A DNA stretch of 64,000 nucleotides from an uncultured Collinsella sp. (GTDB lineage Bacteria > Actinomycetota > Coriobacteriia > Coriobacteriales > Coriobacteriaceae), in contig CAJMHR010000005.1 of NCBI GenBank assembly GCA_905213265.1, positions 3,453 to 67,452 of the forward strand, written 5' to 3'. The position numbers were made by a program, and so were the translations under genes. Below the pieces are notes generated by a model, which saw nothing but the letters and a program-made list of their open reading frames with translations, did not search any database and was not told where the DNA came from. Position 1 is the stretch's first letter. Each line of letters begins with the position of its first letter. Of the stretch, positions 8,062-15,442 are shown one piece after another.

Positions 8062-10557
8062 ATGACCGCAACCGCCAGTCGAACCACCAACCGCAGACCC
8101 GAGCTCTTGGCCCCCGCCGGAGGCCCGGAGCCCTTTGCCGCCGCGCTCGCTGCCGGGGCAGACGCCATCTACTGCGGCATGGGCAGCTTCAACGCCCGCC
8201 GCAAGGCAACCAACTTTACCGACGAGGCCTTTGAGCAAGCCTGCCGCGCCGCGCATCTAGCCGGGTCGCGCGTCTACGTCACGGTAAACATCGTCATCAA
8301 GCAGTCCGAGATGAGCGATGCGCTGCAACTCATCCGTCGCTGCTCCACGCTGGGCGCCGATGCCTTCATTATCCAGGACTGGGGTCTGTTCTTTGAGGTC
8401 AAGCGCATCATGCCCGGCATCGAGACGCACATCTCGACCCAGGCGAACATCCATGACGACCGCGGAACCCTTTGGTGCCGTGAGCAGGGCGCCGACCGCG
8501 TGACTCTCTCGCGCGAGCTCTCCATCGACGAGATCGCCGCCATCCACGACGCCGCGCCCGATGTGGACCTTGAGGTCTTTAGCCATGGCGCCATCTGCTT
8601 TTGCTACTCGGGCCTGTGCCTGCTTTCGAGCTTTGCCATGGCGGGACGATCGGCCAACCGCGGCATGTGCGCCCAGCCCTGCCGCCTGCCCTACGAGCTG
8701 ATCGACGAGAACGGCCGCTCGCTCTCCCCTGCCGGTCGCGAGCGCGCGCTGTGCCCGCGCGACACCAACACGTCGCAGCTTGTTCGCCGTCTGTATGACG
8801 CCGGCGCCGCATCGCTCAAGCTCGAGGGCCGCATGAAGGCCCCCGATTACGTGTATTCCATCGTCGACGTGTACCGTCATCAGATTGATGACATGCTTGC
8901 CGATATTTCGACCTCTAAGGATGAGGATGCCGCCCGCCAGCGCCAGCTCAAGCGCTGCTTTAACCGCGACTTTACGCACGCCTACCAGGATGGCACCTCG
9001 GGCGACGAGATGATGAGCTACGAGCGCTCCAACAACCGCGGTCAGATCGTGGGCACGGTGCTCGGCAGCCGCCTGGCCAATCGCGATGTGCGCGGGCTCA
9101 AGCCCGACGATCGCCGTCGCCGCGCCGCCATCGCCCGCATTGAGCTGTTTGAGCCCGTGGGCAAGGGCGACCTGTTGGAGCTTCGCCACGATGACGAGTT
9201 TGACCAGTTCCTGACCACCATTGCCGCCGATGATGCCGCTGCCGGCGATGTTATCGAGTGTCGCGTGCCCCGTAGCATGCCCGAGGGCTGCCGTGTGCGC
9301 GTGATTCGAAGCCAGCGCGCCATTGACGCCGCCGGCGCCGCGCTCAAGCGCGATGTGCTGCGCCGCCGCGCCGTAGACGTGTCCGTTGTGGCGCGTCTGG
9401 GCGAGCCGTTTGCCGTTACGCTCACCTGTTGCGACGATCCTTCGCTTACGGCCACGGCCACGGGCTTTACCGTCGAGGCTGCCAAGACCCGCGCCGTCGA
9501 GGCATCCGATCTGGTTGAGCACGTCGGGCGCATGGGCTCCTCTCCCTTTGAGGCCGCAAGCTTTGACGTTTCGATCGACGCCGGCTGCGGTATGGGCTTT
9601 TCCGCCGTGCACAAGGTGCGCGCCGCCGCTTGTAAGGCGCTGGAAGAGGCCATTCTGGCACCGTACGAGGAGCGCGCGAAAACGCTCGAGCTGCCGGCGA
9701 TTGTAACCAGTGATTCCCGCCCCGCGCCCGAGCACTACCGCGATGAGCCGCAGATCTGCGCCACCGTCACCTCGCTCGAGGCCGCCGAGGCCGCTCGCGC
9801 CGAGGGTGTAACGCGCATCTACATGACCACCGACGCGCTCGATGCGGCCGAGCTCTCCCCCGCCGATGCATTTGAGCAGGGCATCGTACCCGTACTCGAC
9901 GAGGTCTGCCGCGCCGTTGACCACGTACGCGTCGACCCTTGGATCAATGCCGGTGCCACGGTCGCTATCGGCAACATCTCTGAGCTTGCCCTGGCCGCCC
10001 AGGTTGGCGCCACGGCGGAGGTCCGCTCTTGCCTGCCCGTGCACAACACGCCTTGCATGGAGGCACTTGCCGAGCGCGGAGCCGGCGCGTTTTGGCTCTC
10101 TCCCGAGATCACGCTCGACGAGATCGTCTCGCTTGGCACCGCCGCGCCTGCAGCCCTGGGCATCACGGTGTTCGGCCGCCCGCGCGTTATGACGAGCGAG
10201 CACTGCATCCTGCAGGTGGCCAATGGCTGCATCCACGATTGCGTCAACTGCTGCCTGCGCGCCCGCAAGCTGTCGCTCAAGAACATCGACGGCAAGGTCA
10301 TGCCCGTGCGCACCGATATCCACGGCCGATCGCGCCTCTACGACGCCTATCCCATCGACCTCACGCCGCAGGTACCGCAGCTGCTCGACGCCGGCGTCCG
10401 TCGCCTTATGGTGGACGGCACGCTGCTCGAGACGGATGAGGTGGGCCGCGCCGTCGCACGCGTCCGTCGCGCCATCGAGGCCGCGCAGGCCGGCCGTAAG
10501 CCCGCCGCCCGCCTGCGCGGGGCGACCTCGGGCTGCATGTTTGTGGGAATCAGCTAA
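8062..10557 (+). CDS. Peptidase U32 family protein with DUF3656-type C-terminus
   Basis: An 831-residue U32-family protein. The N-terminal barrel begins ELLAPAGGPEPFAAALAAGA and includes the Cys-rich signature region AICFCYSGLCLLSS followed by NRGMCAQPCRLPYEL, then LKLEGRMKAPDYVYSIVDVY. A middle region (about 350-500) resembles the collagenase-like DUF3656 insert, and the C-terminus carries a second Cys cluster (NGCIHDCVNCCLRARKL). U32 members include RlhA, needed for 23S rRNA C2501 hydroxylation, and the ubiquinone hydroxylases UbiU/UbiV; proteolysis is poorly supported in the family. The conserved Cys residues suggest an iron-sulfur cluster. An RluA-type synthase follows 15 bases later, favouring an rRNA-modification role. 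Confidence 0.88.
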   Translation: MTATASRTTNRRPELLAPAGGPEPFAAALAAGADAIYCGMGSFNARRKATNFTDEAFEQACRAAHLAGSRVYVTVNIVIKQSEMSDALQLIRRCSTLGADAFIIQDWGLFFEVKRIMPGIETHISTQANIHDDRGTLWCREQGADRVTLSRELSIDEIAAIHDAAPDVDLEVFSHGAICFCYSGLCLLSSFAMAGRSANRGMCAQPCRLPYELIDENGRSLSPAGRERALCPRDTNTSQLVRRLYDAGAASLKLEGRMKAPDYVYSIVDVYRHQIDDMLADISTSKDEDAARQRQLKRCFNRDFTHAYQDGTSGDEMMSYERSNNRGQIVGTVLGSRLANRDVRGLKPDDRRRRAAIARIELFEPVGKGDLLELRHDDEFDQFLTTIAADDAAAGDVIECRVPRSMPEGCRVRVIRSQRAIDAAGAALKRDVLRRRAVDVSVVARLGEPFAVTLTCCDDPSLTATATGFTVEAAKTRAVEASDLVEHVGRMGSSPFEAASFDVSIDAGCGMGFSAVHKVRAAACKALEEAILAPYEERAKTLELPAIVTSDSRPAPEHYRDEPQICATVTSLEAAEAARAEGVTRIYMTTDALDAAELSPADAFEQGIVPVLDEVCRAVDHVRVDPWINAGATVAIGNISELALAAQVGATAEVRSCLPVHNTPCMEALAERGAGAFWLSPEITLDEIVSLGTAAPAALGITVFGRPRVMTSEHCILQVANGCIHDCVNCCLRARKLSLKNIDGKVMPVRTDIHGRSRLYDAYPIDLTPQVPQLLDAGVRRLMVDGTLLETDEVGRAVARVRRAIEAAQAGRKPAARLRGATSGCMFVGIS

Positions 10558-10572
10558 CCGAAAGGTTTACAC

Positions 10573-11232
10573 GTGAACGAAGAACCTCAAGTCCTCTACT
10601 GCGACGCCTGGCTCATGGCCATCGATAAGCCCGCCGGCATGATCGTCCACGGCGACGGCACCGGCGAGCGCACGCTCACCGACTACGCCAGCGATCTGTT
10701 GCTGGCGATGGGCGACGGCTTTGCCGCGACTGACATGCAGCCGCTCAACCGCCTGGACCGCAACACCACCGGCGTGGTGCTGTTTTCGCTCGACAAGCAG
10801 ACGCAGCCCGCCTTTGACCAGATGATTATCGACCACGCATTCGAAAAGCACTATCTGGCGCTCGCCGAGGGCAAGATCGACTGGAACGAAAAGCTCATCG
10901 ACAAGCCCATCGCCCGCGACCGCCACGACAGCCGAAAGATGCGCGTCGGCGCCAGCGGCAAGCCGTCTCAAACGCGTGTGAAGGTGCTCAAGCGTCTTAA
11001 GAGCCGTCGTGGCCTACCCACGCGTTCGTATCTCGATGTCGAGCTGCTCACCGGACGCAAACACCAGATTCGCGTGCACCTGGCAAGCGAGCACCATCCC
11101 CTGGTTGGCGACGACCTGTACGGAACGCCGCGCCCCTGCGGCCTGATGCTCCACGCCCACAGCGTGTCCTTCACGCATCCCGTAACCGGCGAGCACATCC
11201 ACATCGAAGCCCCCTGCCCCTGGGAGCCCTAA
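10573..11232 (+). CDS. RluA family pseudouridine synthase
   Basis: A 219-residue synthase that converts uridine to pseudouridine in structured RNA, probably rRNA or tRNA. It has the catalytic motif NRLDRNTTGVVLFS (Asp in RLDR near residue 60), AIDKPAG near the start and RKHQIRVHLA plus LVGDDLYG near the end. There is no S4 domain, so it is a short RluA-type member. It starts with GTG, preceded by AAAGG, and is co-directional with the U32 gene with a 15-base gap. Its stop codon lies within the double-hairpin repeat that follows. Confidence 0.92.
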   Translation: MNEEPQVLYCDAWLMAIDKPAGMIVHGDGTGERTLTDYASDLLLAMGDGFAATDMQPLNRLDRNTTGVVLFSLDKQTQPAFDQMIIDHAFEKHYLALAEGKIDWNEKLIDKPIARDRHDSRKMRVGASGKPSQTRVKVLKRLKSRRGLPTRSYLDVELLTGRKHQIRVHLASEHHPLVGDDLYGTPRPCGLMLHAHSVSFTHPVTGEHIHIEAPCPWEP

Positions 11233-11330
11233 AACCTGCCGAAAAGGGACAGGTTTATTTTGGCAGGTTTTATCTGGACAAACGTCAAAACCACCACAAA
11301 GGTTCCTGCCCCTTCGCGGTGGTTTTGGCC
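11230..11330 (+). repeat. Double-hairpin intergenic repeat, copy 1 (terminator-like)
   Basis: Begins at the stop codon itself (TAAAACCTGCC). Hairpin one pairs AAAACCTGCC (11231-11240) with GGCAGGTTTT (11262-11271). The same AAACCTG can instead pair with CAGGTTT at 11250-11256, giving two exclusive folds. Hairpin two pairs AAAACCACC (11287-11295) with GGTGGTTTT (11318-11326). Both end in T-runs, so it can act as a tandem terminator for the pseudouridine synthase. A second copy lies at 63736-63835. Confidence 0.85.
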
Positions 11331-11348
11331 TTAGCCCGTCCCCTGCTG

Positions 11349-12095
11349 TTAGACCGTGATGACGTTGTCCATTGCCCGGTACTTGGCAGGGACATCGCCT
11401 GCGGTAATAATCGTTGCGTCACGGAAGTCCGCGAACTTGACGGGCGCCACCATACCAAATTTACTGGCGTCCGAGATTACGAAGCGCTTGGCCGTATGGC
11501 GCATCGAGATACGCTTTACTTGCGCCTCCTCGATATCGGGCGCCGTGAAGCCCTGCTCGGCGGCAATGCCGTTAGAGCCCCAAAAGCCACAGTTGAAGTT
11601 GTAGCGGTCTAAGGTTGCCAAGGCATCGGGGCCAACGAGCGCCTCGGTCTCGGGTTTGAGCTCGCCGCCCAGCACCACGGTATGCATGCCGCGCAAAGCA
11701 AGGCGTTGAGCATGGAGCACGGAATCGGTCACATAGGTGACATCTTCAAGGTGTGGAAGATGCTCGATGAGCCTGAGCGTCGTCGAACCCGAGTCGATGT
11801 ATACAAAGCTCTCGGGCTCCACAAGTGCCGCCGCACGGGCGCAGATACGCTCCTTGTCGTCGTTATGGAGGTCGCTGCGCTCATTAAGCGTTAGGTCGCG
11901 CGTCACGTGCGCGCGCTCAAGACTCGTCGCTCCACCGTGGACCTTGGCGATGCGATGCGCTCGGTCGAGCGTCTGCAGGTCGCGCCGAATGGTAGACGCC
12001 GTCACGCCCAGGGCTTCGGCAAGCTCCGGCACGGTAACCGAGCCGGTCTGCTGAACCATCGACACGATCGCGTTGAGCCTATCTTCCGCTAGCAT
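11349..12095 (-). CDS. DeoR/GlpR family transcriptional regulator
   Basis: A 248-residue regulator. The N-terminal winged HTH (MLAEDRLNAIVSMVQQTGSV, then VTASTIRRDLQTLDR) is the DeoR signature. The C-terminal sugar-phosphate-sensing domain has DSGSTTLRLIEHL, VTDSVLHAQRLA and the GSNGIAAEQGFT region. DeoR regulators usually repress carbohydrate operons and respond to a phosphorylated sugar. The gene lies 3 bases after the stop of the oxidoreductase, and its ribosome site (GAGGAGG) overlaps that gene's end, so the two are translated from one message. The phased repeats upstream of the operon are candidate binding sites. Confidence 0.93.
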   Translation of the reverse strand: MLAEDRLNAIVSMVQQTGSVTVPELAEALGVTASTIRRDLQTLDRAHRIAKVHGGATSLERAHVTRDLTLNERSDLHNDDKERICARAAALVEPESFVYIDSGSTTLRLIEHLPHLEDVTYVTDSVLHAQRLALRGMHTVVLGGELKPETEALVGPDALATLDRYNFNCGFWGSNGIAAEQGFTAPDIEEAQVKRISMRHTAKRFVISDASKFGMVAPVKFADFRDATIITAGDVPAKYRAMDNVITV

Positions 12096-12098
12096 CGC

Positions 12099-13178
12099 TT
12101 ACTCCTCCTCGGGGTACACGACTCCCCAGTCGGCGCGAAGCTTGGTCATAAGCTTCATAACATCAGAAGCATAATCTAGCAGCTCGCGCTTGGAGTCGTC
12201 GCCAGCAACGGCCTTCTCAAGATCGGCCATCTCATAGCACAGGGCGTAAGCCTCGGTGCCGGCGTGGACCTCCTCGCGGTGGCCGTCTGCAGTCCACACG
12301 ATGGTCGCGCGATCGGCACGCGGATATTCGTTGACCTCGATATAGCACTTGTCGAAGCTAATGACCGAACGCTTGGGCTGCTTGGAGTGGAGCGTAAGGC
12401 TCACCACGCCCAGCTGCTGCTCGGTGTTACGGCAGACAATGCCACTCGCGACGTCAACGCCGGTCTCACAGGTGTTGCCCAGCGAGACAACCTCAGCGGG
12501 TTGGCTGGCCATAAACAGGCGCATGACAGACAGGGCATACACGCCAATGTCGAGCATGGCGCCGCCGGCGAGACTACGGTTGTAGAACCGGTTGGTCAGG
12601 TCCCCGTACTCCTTATAGCTGCCAAAGTTGAGCTGAGCGAGGTTCATACGGCCAAAGTCGCCCGCATCCATGCGACGGCGCAGCTCCTGATACAGCGGCA
12701 TGTGGAGCACCGTGGTGGCATCCATAAGAACCACTTTGTGCTCGTCGGCGATGGCACGGGCCTCGTCAAGCTCGGCGGAATTGAGGGTAATGGCCTTCTC
12801 GCAGAGCACGTGCTTACCAGCTGCCAGAGCAGCTCGCAGGTAGGTGATATGCGTGTTGTGCGGGGTGGTGATATAGATCGCGTCGATGTTCGGATCGGCA
12901 TAGAGGTCCTCGACCGTTTCATAGACCTTCTCGATGCCATACTGCTCAGCAAAAGCCTGAGCCTTGGACAGCGTACGGTTGGCGACGCCCGCAAGCTTGC
13001 GGCCGGCAAGAGCGAGAGACTGGGCCATCTGGTTGGCGATAACGCCGCACCCGATCACAGCCCAGCGAAGCTCGGGAGCCGTAAAGATATCATCGGGGAA
13101 CGGCTTGCCCTGGACCGAAGCGAACGCTGCCTTTGCGGCTGCCGCGGAGTCGAGTGGAGCCTGCTTGGAATCTGCCAT
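12099..13178 (-). CDS. Gfo/Idh/MocA family NAD(P)-dependent oxidoreductase
   Basis: A 359-residue dehydrogenase. A Rossmann fold starts near residue 38 with ELRWAVIGCGVIANQMAQSL; the cofactor and active-site region includes DAIYITTPHNTHITYLRAAL and the family motif GKHVLCEKAITLN (EK catalytic pair). The C-terminal alpha/beta domain follows. Substrates in this family are sugars, inositols or reduced pyrroles; none can be assigned. Start ATG at 13178 is chosen for AGGAGG five bases upstream; an in-frame 23-residue extension has no support. It forms an operon with the DeoR gene, so sugar-responsive expression is likely. Confidence 0.92.
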   Translation of the reverse strand: MADSKQAPLDSAAAAKAAFASVQGKPFPDDIFTAPELRWAVIGCGVIANQMAQSLALAGRKLAGVANRTLSKAQAFAEQYGIEKVYETVEDLYADPNIDAIYITTPHNTHITYLRAALAAGKHVLCEKAITLNSAELDEARAIADEHKVVLMDATTVLHMPLYQELRRRMDAGDFGRMNLAQLNFGSYKEYGDLTNRFYNRSLAGGAMLDIGVYALSVMRLFMASQPAEVVSLGNTCETGVDVASGIVCRNTEQQLGVVSLTLHSKQPKRSVISFDKCYIEVNEYPRADRATIVWTADGHREEVHAGTEAYALCYEMADLEKAVAGDDSKRELLDYASDVMKLMTKLRADWGVVYPEEE

Positions 13179-13232
13179 ATGTGCCTCCTGAATCATCGGA
13201 AGTTCTTCATTTCCAACAGCCCTATATTCGCA

Positions 13233-13360
13233 CAAATGCGCGCGCATTTGCTCGTATTTGCGTGTTTATTTGCTTGTCGGTCATTATTTAGCCATATTTT
13301 GCACATTTATACGCGGTCATACGCATTAACACGCAATGTTATGCGCGATAATGCGCATGC
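13233..13360 (-). promoter_or_regulatory. Operator-like phased repeats upstream of the Gfo/DeoR operon
   Basis: AT-rich DNA with an 18-bp perfect palindrome CAAATGCGCGCGCATTTG (13233-13250), ATTTG repeats at 13246, 13256 and 13268, and a helically phased array: ACGC or ATGC at 13311, 13321, 13331, 13341 and 13351, exactly every 10 bases. ATGCGC/GCGCAT (13341-13346 with 13353-13358) forms an inverted pair inside it. Arrays of direct repeats one helical turn apart suit DeoR-family binding. Confidence 0.55.
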
Positions 13361-13471
13361 GAGGATCCTTGTAAAACATAAAGAAGCGGAACACCAAAGC
13401 CCTAAAAGACAGAGTAGTCCGTGATACTCGACCCCCTCTGGGGGCATCGGACATCAAAGGACCGCCCCAAA

Positions 13472-13571
13472 CTGCCGGCACATGGGGAACGTCCCCCAGC
13501 TGCCGACAGCACTCATTTAAGACTGTCCCCAATGAGTGCAATCACTCATTTAAGTCTGTCCCCAATGAGTG
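13472..13571. repeat. Tandem intergenic hairpins with CTGTCCCC loops
   Basis: Three hairpins in a row. CTGCCGGCA (13472-13480) pairs with TGCCGACAG (13501-13509) around GGGGAACGTCCCC. Then two near-identical units, CACTCATT...AATGAGTG (13510-13538 and 13543-13571), each 29 bases with an 8-bp stem and loop TAAGxCTGTCCCC. No ORF is credible here. The region lies between the rplX terminator and the oxidoreductase operon. Confidence 0.75.
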
Positions 13572-13580
13572 GGAATAGAA

Positions 13581-13613
13581 AAAGGCCCGGGTGCCGTGGG
13601 GCATCCGGGCCTT
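13581..13613 (-). terminator. Terminator after rplX
   Basis: AAAGGCCCGGGTGC pairs with GCATCCGGGCCTTT, one wobble/bulge; on the minus strand it is followed by CCTTTTTCT. This ends the S10 operon after rplX, where most bacteria continue to rplE. Confidence 0.9.
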
Positions 13614-13640
13614 TGCTAGCAACTTGATGTTGCGGGCAGC

Positions 13641-13946
13641 TTAGAACTTGTGGCCGCACTTCTTGCAGACGCGCAGCTTGTTCTTGCCGTCCTTCTCGTG
13701 ACCGACGCGGGTAACCTTACCGCACTCGGGGCAGACGAGATTGACGTTGGAGGCGTCGATGGGAGCCTCCTGCGAAACGATGCCGCCCTGCTGGTTGGCA
13801 GCGTTGGGCTTGACGGCCTTCTTGACGACCGAAACGCCCTCGACAACGACCTTGTTCTCGGCGGGGAGGGCACGCAGGATAACGCCCTGCTTGCCGCGAT
13901 CCTTACCAGAGAGAACCTGGACCTTATCGCCCTTCTTGATATACAT
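13641..13946 (-). CDS. rplX: 50S ribosomal protein L24
   Basis: 101 residues with an N-terminal KOW motif (KKGDKVQVLSGKDRGKQGVI) and a C-terminal Cys-rich extension, CPECGK...CKKCGHKF, a zinc-ribbon-like CxxC pair set. L24 nucleates 50S assembly. It is the last gene of the S10 operon here and is followed by a strong terminator. The four-Cys tail suggests a zinc-binding (C+) paralogue form. Confidence 0.96.
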   Translation of the reverse strand: MYIKKGDKVQVLSGKDRGKQGVILRALPAENKVVVEGVSVVKKAVKPNAANQQGGIVSQEAPIDASNVNLVCPECGKVTRVGHEKDGKNKLRVCKKCGHKF

Positions 13947-13959
13947 ATATCTCCCCTAA

Positions 13960-14328
13960 CTACAGGGTCTCGGGAGCGAGCGAGACGATCTTCATGTACT
14001 TCTTGTCACGAAGCTCGCGAGCGACGGGCCCGAAGATACGGGTGCCGACGGGCGAACCATCGTTGTTGATGACAACGCAAGCGTTCTCATCAAAGCGAAT
14101 GTAGGAGCCATCCTTGCGGCGGATCTCCTTAACGGTGCGAACGACGACGCAACGGACAACGTCCTTCTTCTTGACGTTGGCGCCAGGGGTAGCCTCCTGG
14201 ACAGCACCGATGAACACATCGCCGATGCCTGCATAACGACGCTTGGAACCGCCAAGCACCTTGATGCAGCGAATCTTGCGAGCGCCGGAGTTGTCGGCGA
14301 CGTTCAGCATGGTTTGCATCTGAATCAT
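13960..14328 (-). CDS. rplN: 50S ribosomal protein L14
   Basis: 122 residues, the usual length, with MIQMQTMLNVADNSGARKI and the IFGPVARELRDK C-terminal signature. L14 contacts 16S rRNA at the inter-subunit bridge. It sits 13 bases before rplX. GGAGG precedes the ATG. A structured 118-base gap separates it from rpsQ. Confidence 0.98.
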   Translation of the reverse strand: MIQMQTMLNVADNSGARKIRCIKVLGGSKRRYAGIGDVFIGAVQEATPGANVKKKDVVRCVVVRTVKEIRRKDGSYIRFDENACVVINNDGSPVGTRIFGPVARELRDKKYMKIVSLAPETL

Positions 14329-14353
14329 GGTAGATGTTCCTCCGAACTAAGAA

Positions 14354-14419
14354 CCGAAGAGAGGTGCGCAGCCTTTACGCGGCCCGTGGTATGCAAGCCA
14401 GGCATACGCACATCTTCGG
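14354..14419 (-). promoter_or_regulatory. Structured RNA element in the rpsQ-rplN gap
   Basis: CCGAAGA (14354-14360) and GTGCG (14364-14368) pair with CGCAC (14407-14411) and TCTTCGG (14413-14419); inside, GTATGC (14389-14394) pairs with GCATAC (14402-14407). It lies just before the rplN ribosome site within an otherwise tight operon. It may regulate translation or processing of the rplN-rplX part. Confidence 0.45.
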
Positions 14420-14446
14420 AAACGTACAAGTCGTAAGAGCGACTGC

Positions 14447-14707
14447 TTATTTAGCGCGCTCGACGACCTCGATGAGGCGCCAACGCTTCATCTTGGACAT
14501 AGGACGGGTCTCCATAACGCGGACGGTGTCGCCCACGCCAGCCGTGCACTCCTCGTCGTGAGCGTGCAGCTTCTTGGAGCTGGTCATCATCTTGCCGTAC
14601 TTGGGGTGACGCTTGCGCTCGGTGATGGTGACAACAATGGTCTTGGCACCGGAGACGGAGGTAACGACACCCGTACGGACCTTACGCGAGTTACGCGAAT
14701 CAGTCAT
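14447..14707 (-). CDS. rpsQ: 30S ribosomal protein S17
   Basis: 86 residues with the S17 OB-fold core: KVRTGVVTSVSGAKTIVVTI, KRHPKYGKMMTSSKKLHAHD and GVGDTVRVMETRPMSKMKRW. Binds 16S rRNA early in 30S assembly. 16 bases separate it from rpmC upstream. Confidence 0.98.
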   Translation of the reverse strand: MTDSRNSRKVRTGVVTSVSGAKTIVVTITERKRHPKYGKMMTSSKKLHAHDEECTAGVGDTVRVMETRPMSKMKRWRLIEVVERAK

Positions 14708-14723
14708 GTTCTCTCCTTAGGTC

Positions 14724-14939
14724 CTACTCGGCGACAGCGGACTTCTCCGCTGCGATCTCGCGGGCGCGCTGCTCCGTGAGGACGCGAGCGATGTCCTTCT
14801 TCACGGTGTTGACGCGAGCGGTGTTGTCCAGCTGGCTGGTGGCCATCTGGAAACGAAGGTTAAAGAGCTCGGCGCGCATTTCCTTCAGCTTCTCAACGAG
14901 CTGAGCGTCCGAGAGCTCACGAATCTCTGCGGGCTTCAT
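14724..14939 (-). CDS. rpmC: 50S ribosomal protein L29
   Basis: 71 residues, mainly two helices, with MKPAEIRELSDAQLVEKLKE and LRFQMATSQLDNTARVNTVK. L29 lies near the polypeptide exit tunnel. Its ATG overlaps the rplP stop by one base (TAATG), so translation is coupled. Confidence 0.98.
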   Translation of the reverse strand: MKPAEIRELSDAQLVEKLKEMRAELFNLRFQMATSQLDNTARVNTVKKDIARVLTEQRAREIAAEKSAVAE

Positions 14940-15442
14940 TAGTTCTCCTCCTTGGCGGCGGCGGCGTCCTCAGCAGCCCACTTGGCCTCGAGAGCGGCCT
15001 CCTCAGCCATCTCCTTCTCGATGCGCTGCTCAGCGTTCTTAGCAGCAACAATCTTGGTCTTGATGGGAAGCTTGTGCTGTGCAAGACGCAGAGCCTCGCG
15101 AGCGACCTCCTCGGGCACGCCCTTGACCTCGAACATGATGCGGCCGGGCTTGACGACGGCCACCCACTCCTCGGGGTTACCCTTACCAGAACCCATGCGA
15201 GTCTCGGCAGGCTTCTTGGTGATGGGCTTATCGGGGAAGATCGTGATGTAGACACGACCGCCACGCTTCATGTAGCGGGTCATGGCAATACGAGCGGCCT
15301 CGATCTGACGGTTGGTAATCCAATGGGCCTCGAGAGCCTGGATACCAAACTCGCCGAAATGCAGCTCGGTATTACCCTTGGCCTGGCCCTTCATGGAGCC
15401 ACGCTGCACCTTGCGGTGAAGAATACGCTTAGGGGCAAGCAC
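14939..15442 (-). CDS. rplP: 50S ribosomal protein L16 with C-terminal tail
   Basis: 167 residues. The core MLAPKRILHRKVQRGSMKGQ, with ITKKPAETRMGSGKGNPEEW, is typical L16, which organises the A-site/PTC region. L16 is normally 137-145 residues; here about 25 extra residues rich in Ala and Glu (EMAEEAALEAKWAAEDAAAA) extend the C-terminus. The gene starts with GTG overlapping the rpsC stop by one base and ends overlapping rpmC by one base. Confidence 0.97.
   Translation of the reverse strand: MLAPKRILHRKVQRGSMKGQAKGNTELHFGEFGIQALEAHWITNRQIEAARIAMTRYMKRGGRVYITIFPDKPITKKPAETRMGSGKGNPEEWVAVVKPGRIMFEVKGVPEEVAREALRLAQHKLPIKTKIVAAKNAEQRIEKEMAEEAALEAKWAAEDAAAAKEEN

Noticed and set aside
13510..13571. 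Two direct repeats considered as a minimal CRISPR array
   Set aside because: Only two units, 4-base spacing, internal palindromes, and no cas genes.
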